This document shows positions 60,239-64,000 of a stretch of DNA of 64,000 bases, piece after piece. Each line of letters begins with the position of its first letter. Positions within the stretch are counted from its first letter, which is position 1. The DNA is taken from NCBI GenBank assembly GCA_023212695.1, contig JALCCG010000041.1, positions 1 to 64,000 of the forward strand. Reading direction: 5' to 3'. Both the position numbers and the translations under genes were made by a program. The notes beneath the pieces were generated by a model, which saw only the letters and a list, made by a program, of their open reading frames with translations, had not been told where the DNA came from and made no database searches. This DNA is from Sporisorium sorghi (taxonomy: Eukaryota > Basidiomycota > Ustilaginomycetes > Ustilaginales > Ustilaginaceae).

Positions 60239-61404
60239 AGGCAGTCCATTTCGGAGCAGGGAACATCGGGCGCGGGTTTATAGGGCTTCTGTTGTCCCAG
60301 GCAGGTTACGAGGTTTGTTTTGTCGATGTGAACGAGGAGCTGGTTTCGGAGCTGAAGGCTCGTGGAGAATATCCTGTAACACTGGCCAGCGAAGGGCAGG
60401 AGACAACGGTTGTAAAGGGCATTACGGCCCTCAACAGCGCTTCGGAGCCGGAGGCTGCCGCGCGTGCGGTGGCAGAAGCCGATCTCGTCACAACAGCGGT
60501 AGGCGTGAACATTCTGAAGTTTATTGCCGGTACCATTGCCGAAGGGCTAAAGCTTCGGTTGCAGGGAGAATCGGCACCGCTGCATATTATTGCATGCGAG
60601 AATGCCATCGGCGGCAGTACGCAGCTGAAAGAGCATGTGTACGGTAAGCTGGATGATGAGACGAAGCAGAAGGCCGACCAGCGGGTGGCTTTCCCGGATG
60701 CAGCCGTAGACCGGATCGTGCCGCTGCAGCAGCATGAGGACCGCTTGAAGGTGGTGGTGGAGCCGTTCTATGAGTGGGCGGTGGATCGCTCGCAGATGTT
60801 TGAAGGCTACACGCCGGTAGAAGGCATTCACTATGTGGACCGCCTGGAGCCGTACATTGAGCGCAAGCTGTTTACGGTGAATACCGGTCACTGCTCTGCT
60901 GCCTATGTAGGCTTCCTGAAAGGCTATGAGACGATTCAGGACGCCATGAAGGATGACGAGGTGGCGGCCCATGTGCGCGCGGTGCTGGAGGAAACGGGGG
61001 CTGCGCTTGTGCATAAACATGGCTTCAATTCTGCCGAGCATGGAGCGTATATTGACACCATTCTGGAGCGGTTCCGTAATCCGGCGCTGACAGACGAGGT
61101 ATCCCGCGTCGGACGCTCCCCGATTCGGAAGCTGTCTCCCGGCGACCGGCTGGTATCTCCAGCGATGCTGGCATTCGAGAGCGGGCTCCCTTACAAGAGT
61201 CTGGCCAAATCCATGGCAGCGGCCTTGTTGTTTGATGTGCCCGAAGACCCGGAAAGCGTAGAACTGCAAGCCTCCGTACGGGATATCGGAGTAAGCGACA
61301 CGGCTTCCCAATATACCGGTATGGCTGGCGAGCATCCGATTATGGGTGAGCTGATGGAGCAATATGAAGCCTTGAAGGCGGAGACTGAGGCTGGGCGGTC
61401 ATAA
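60235..61404 (+). CDS. mtlD: Mannitol-1-phosphate 5-dehydrogenase
   Basis: 389 residues. Converts mannitol 1-phosphate and NAD to fructose 6-phosphate and NADH. The N-terminal Rossmann motif is HFGAGNIGRGFIG (5-17). The polyol-dehydrogenase active site is KLFTVNTGHCSAAY (K-x5-N-x2-H). ENAIGGS and VAFPDAAVDRIVP fit the long-chain mannitol dehydrogenase family. Overlaps mtlF by four bases. The operon ends in a strong terminator at 61421. Confidence 0.96.
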   Translation: MKAVHFGAGNIGRGFIGLLLSQAGYEVCFVDVNEELVSELKARGEYPVTLASEGQETTVVKGITALNSASEPEAAARAVAEADLVTTAVGVNILKFIAGTIAEGLKLRLQGESAPLHIIACENAIGGSTQLKEHVYGKLDDETKQKADQRVAFPDAAVDRIVPLQQHEDRLKVVVEPFYEWAVDRSQMFEGYTPVEGIHYVDRLEPYIERKLFTVNTGHCSAAYVGFLKGYETIQDAMKDDEVAAHVRAVLEETGAALVHKHGFNSAEHGAYIDTILERFRNPALTDEVSRVGRSPIRKLSPGDRLVSPAMLAFESGLPYKSLAKSMAAALLFDVPEDPESVELQASVRDIGVSDTASQYTGMAGEHPIMGELMEQYEALKAETEAGRS

Positions 61405-61420
61405 TTTTTAGCTATGAGAG

Positions 61421-61462
61421 AAAACCCCTGATTTTCTTTACGGAGAAATCAGGGGTTTTTTG
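61421..61462 (+). terminator. Terminator of the mannitol operon
   Basis: 14-bp stem AAAACCCCTGATTT/AAATCAGGGGTTTT and a T tract. Confidence 0.95.
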
Positions 61463-61618
61463 GGCTCGCTTCAGGATGAGCTCCGCTTCCTCAACGCTGG
61501 TGTCCAGCTGCCAGGGAGGAATTCCATAATTTCCATCCGTTGATTTTCAGAAAATTTTCGCTTATTTTCGGAATTAAGAGTACACTAGAAGTAAGAAACC
61601 GAAGTGGATGTGATGAAC

Positions 61619-62095
61619 ATGGCAGAAGAACTGATCTTGACCCAAGAGGGCTATGATAAACTCCAGGAGGAACTGGATGACCTCAAATATGTAAAACGCA
61701 AAGAGTTAGCGGAACGGATCAAGCTTGCGATCAGCTATGGTGACTTGAAGGAGAACAGCGAGTACCACTCGGCCAAGAACGACCAGGCGTTTATGGAAAC
61801 GCGCATCATTATCCTAGAAAAAACACTGAACAGCGCCCGGATTGTCGACTCCAAGCAGGTAAGCTCGACAACGGTGAATGTCGGTTCGAATGTCGTCCTG
61901 AACGACATCGAGTTTGCAGAGAAGCTTGAATATCAGGTTGTAGGCCCGGCAGAAGCAGACGTGTTGAATAATAAAGTCTCCTATGAAAGCCCGCTCGGCA
62001 AAGCACTGATGGGCAAAGCGGTTGGCGACCAAGTCAACGTGGATGCACCGATGGGCATCGTCAAGTACGAGCTGCTGGAGATCAAGGTGTTGTAA
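61619..62095 (+). CDS. greA: Transcription elongation factor GreA
   Basis: 158 residues from ATG 61619; ATG 61613 or GTG 61604 are close alternatives. The N-terminal coiled-coil finger (residues 1-75) has LTQEGYDKLQEELDDLKYVK and SYGDLKENSEYHSAKNDQAF, holding the acidic tip residues that stimulate RNA cleavage in backtracked polymerase. The C-terminal FKBP-like domain ends in SPLGKALMGKAVGDQVNVDA. Stand-alone here, between the mannitol operon and an MFS gene. Confidence 0.94.
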   Translation: MAEELILTQEGYDKLQEELDDLKYVKRKELAERIKLAISYGDLKENSEYHSAKNDQAFMETRIIILEKTLNSARIVDSKQVSSTTVNVGSNVVLNDIEFAEKLEYQVVGPAEADVLNNKVSYESPLGKALMGKAVGDQVNVDAPMGIVKYELLEIKVL

Positions 62096-62218
62096 ACGAT
62101 CGATCATTTGCGTCTAACGCCATGATGGATGGGATCCTTGGAACTGCTGGCTGTCTGCATAGCAGACGTTATTCAGATTGCCGCAGCATCTGTAGATGGA
62201 TGAACTCATATATAAATG

Positions 62219-62259
62219 AAAGGCGTAATCCGGGAGTGTCATGTCCGGTTACGCCTTTT
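62219..62259. terminator. Bidirectional terminator between greA and the MFS gene
   Basis: AAAGGCGTAA-T-CCGG/CCGG-T-TACGCCTTT stem, T-rich on the plus side. Confidence 0.85.
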
Positions 62260-62266
62260 CTCATGA

Positions 62267-63481
62267 TTATGCCCCAGCCGCAGCAGCCTTGCGCTCATAC
62301 ATATAGCAGGCTACCCCGAGAATGAAGGCAAGTCCTACTAATGCAGCTCCTACCCAAGGCAGGGAGGTTAAGCTCAAATGGGTAATGACCAATCCGCCAA
62401 TGAAGGCTCCCGCTGCATTTCCGAGATTACCGGCGGAGTGGCTTGCCGTAGAGGCAAGTGCCGGGGCCGACTGGGCAAGACTCATCACGCGTACCTGCAT
62501 CCCGGGCATCACAGCGAAGGAGGCAGCGCCCCAGAGCACGATGGTCAGCACAGCAGTCACCGGATGATAGATGGTAACGGTGAAGATGGTCAGGATAACG
62601 GCAGTCGTGAAGTAGACGCCCAGAATGGAGGGCAATAGCTTCCAGTCTGCAAGTCTTCCGCCCACGATGTTACCCGCGGTCACGCCGATGCCGAACAGCA
62701 CCAGAATCCAGGTGACGCTGGGCTCTGCAAAGCCGGTGATCTCAATGAGCAGCGGAGCAATATAGGTGAATACAGCGAACAGGCCCGCGTTGCCAAGCGC
62801 TCCGATGAGCAGGAAGAGAAGCAGTCCTGGCTTCATAAGGGCTGTGATCTGCTGGGCGATGCTCGAGGCCTGCTCCTGGCGGATCTTCGGAATGAAGATC
62901 AGAATACCAATCAATGCGATAACGCCCATAATGGCAATCGCCCCGAAGGAGGCGCGCCAGCCCATCGTTTGACCGATGAAGGTACCGATCGGAACCCCGA
63001 TGATGTTGGCTATCGTTAACCCTGCCATCATGATCGATACGGCCCCGGCTCGCTTGTCCGGCCGTACCAGGTTCGAGGCGATAACGGCTCCCACACCGAA
63101 GAAGGTGCCGTGTGTCAGTGCCGTCAGCATCCGGGCACCCATCAGCACGGCATAGTTGGGAGCGAAGACCGATACGCCGTTGCCCAGAATGAATAAACCC
63201 ATGAGCAGCAGGAGCAGCTTCTTTTGCGGGATTTGGTGGGTAAGAACGGTCAGGATAGGAGCTCCTACAGCTACCCCGAGCGCATACATCGTAATCAGCT
63301 GTCCGGCAGAGGCGATGCTGACGTTCAGATCGTCCGCGACGTTCGGGAGTATTCCCATGATCACGAATTCCGTCATTCCAATGGCAAAAGCGCCTACAGT
63401 AAGAGACAATATCGAGATGGGAAACGGCTCTTTAGGCCCTTTGTTCCCAGTGGCCTGCTGCGATAATTCCATGATGTTCAA
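62267..63481 (-). CDS. MFS drug-efflux transporter, AraJ/YdhP type
   Basis: 404 residues from TTG 63481 (AAAGG 5 bases upstream; ATG 63472 possible). Twelve membrane helices. The N-terminal AIGMTEFVIMGILPNVADDL is the hallmark of the DHA1 arabinose-efflux subgroup, and PQKKLLLLLMGLFILGNG is the loop 2-3 motif. Drug or sugar efflux by proton antiport is expected; the substrate is unknown. The remnant at 5455-5618 belongs to the same family. Confidence 0.9.
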   Translation of the reverse strand: MNIMELSQQATGNKGPKEPFPISILSLTVGAFAIGMTEFVIMGILPNVADDLNVSIASAGQLITMYALGVAVGAPILTVLTHQIPQKKLLLLLMGLFILGNGVSVFAPNYAVLMGARMLTALTHGTFFGVGAVIASNLVRPDKRAGAVSIMMAGLTIANIIGVPIGTFIGQTMGWRASFGAIAIMGVIALIGILIFIPKIRQEQASSIAQQITALMKPGLLLFLLIGALGNAGLFAVFTYIAPLLIEITGFAEPSVTWILVLFGIGVTAGNIVGGRLADWKLLPSILGVYFTTAVILTIFTVTIYHPVTAVLTIVLWGAASFAVMPGMQVRVMSLAQSAPALASTASHSAGNLGNAAGAFIGGLVITHLSLTSLPWVGAALVGLAFILGVACYMYERKAAAAGA

Positions 63482-63667
63482 GTCAACCTTTCTGCTGTGT
63501 ATGTTAAAGATATAAACCCAATCTATATTATCGGATTTGAAAGTGGGCCTGTTACATATTATTTAACGTTCTCCGATGATAATCAAGAATTTTATTTTTG
63601 GGCAAAATGGACATGCTGATCATGTAAGCTTATTCGGCATACCAGCTTGTCCGCTATGTAAAGCTTG

Positions 63668-63692
63668 AGAGAGTACCATCTCGGCACTCTCT
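63668..63692 (-). terminator. Hairpin downstream of the edge gene
   Basis: AGAGAGTACC/GGCACTCTCT stem (one mismatch) about 70 bases after the stop of the minus-strand gene at the window edge. T tract weak. Confidence 0.45.
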
Positions 63693-63762
63693 TCATGAAG
63701 CAAGCAAACGATTGTGGTCATCCCATACAGTCGGTTGATCCTGTCCCTTTGCTGTGATGGAT

Positions 63763-64000
63763 TTAGAAACAGGTAAACGACTCGATTCTCCCCAGATCAA
63801 ATCCTGAGAATACCCACATCCTCCCGGTCCAGCGAAAGCCGGCAACCGATGTCCGGCCAACAAAGGTCGGATAAAACCAGAAGCCCGGCCCATTTCTCGG
63901 CCAAATATAGGTGTTGCGGAATAGACAGCCCGTAATAGCTCCAGGGTCAACGGCAAAGGTAGCTGCAAGCGGTTGTTGGGGTACAGTCTGCGGGGGTGGA
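63763..64000 (-). CDS. Small conserved-type protein, 5' end outside the window
   Basis: The minus-strand frame entering from 64000 and ending at the stop 63765-63763 reads PPPQTVPQQPLAATFAVDPG, then CLFRNTYIWPRNGPGFWFYP, TFVGRTSVAGFRW and DLGRIESFTCF. This style (RNTYIWPRNG...FVGRTS...GFRW...SFTCF) matches a family of small hypothetical proteins of spore formers that I recall without a known function. Pro/Gln-rich start, then an aromatic-rich beta domain. A longer overlapping open frame on the same strand (63693-63968) is not the coding frame. Confidence 0.65.
   Translation of the reverse strand, partial: PPPQTVPQQPLAATFAVDPGAITGCLFRNTYIWPRNGPGFWFYPTFVGRTSVAGFRWTGRMWVFSGFDLGRIESFTCF

Noticed and set aside
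60547..61362. 271-codon minus-strand open frame inside mtlD
   Set aside because: Shadow of mtlD. His/Arg/Gln-rich composition typical of antisense frames in GC-balanced genes.
1..64000. CRISPR arrays, rRNA, tRNA, prophage or intact insertion sequences
   Set aside because: No regular spacer-repeat pattern, no rRNA or tRNA sequence, no phage structural genes and no intact transposase were seen. The short palindromic units are irregularly spaced and not CRISPR repeats.

Overview
The window looks like chromosomal DNA of an endospore-forming, Paenibacillus-like member of the Bacillota. This is inferred from the gene content: GerP-like and Hsp20-like spore proteins, S-layer homology repeats, a mtlA-mtlR-mtlF-mtlD mannitol cluster, YdaJ/YdaK/YdaM-type exopolysaccharide genes, strong AGGAGG ribosome sites and many TTG starts. 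I see no rRNA, tRNA, CRISPR array, intact insertion sequence or prophage.

Layout. Positions 1-16000 are a decayed accessory region. They hold broken genes (quinone oxidoreductase, LysR regulator, MFS transporter, VOC protein, S-layer protein, aldehyde dehydrogenase), a family of short palindromic repeats, an intact MarR/amidohydrolase pair with clear divergent promoters and operators, and a DJ-1/PfpI protein. They also hold the least familiar block, 6870-10580: small proteins sharing a GerP-like module, interleaved with two Hsp20-like proteins and a zinc-ribbon protein, partly made by a tandem duplication. A high-GC membrane-protein gene (11808-12698) looks foreign.

Positions 16000-20400 hold an exopolysaccharide operon: a GH8-like protein, a membrane protein with a degenerate GGDEF domain that keeps the c-di-GMP I-site, a 47-residue membrane peptide and a GT2 synthase. 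An AAC(3)-family acetyltransferase follows. Positions 20600-36000 are mostly housekeeping or stand-alone genes: a double-kinase hybrid sensor, mqo, a DbpA-type helicase, a SMI1/KNR4 protein, a Bax-inhibitor family protein, selO and an APH-like kinase.

Positions 36100-51500 form a second polysaccharide and c-di-GMP neighbourhood. A GT2 synthase, an acyltransferase and a GH18 protein are encoded on the minus strand. An RsbQ-like hydrolase paired with a PAS-GGDEF cyclase (GGEEF and I-site intact) lies divergent to them. A second GH8-like paralogue, a membrane-anchored polysaccharide deacetylase and a coiled-coil protein follow. In between are a catalase-like peroxidase, a CDP-diglyceride synthase-like protein, a papain-fold peptidase, a cupin, an SDR epimerase, a PhnA protein and a TauE exporter.

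Positions 51600-64000 hold a GDPD enzyme, an FHA-winged-helix regulator, a GH9 enzyme without signal peptide, the complete mannitol operon, greA, an MFS exporter and the 3' part of a small conserved gene cut by the window edge. One reading of the whole is that two c-di-GMP-responsive polysaccharide systems share this region, one with a receptor and one beside a cyclase with its own small-molecule input.
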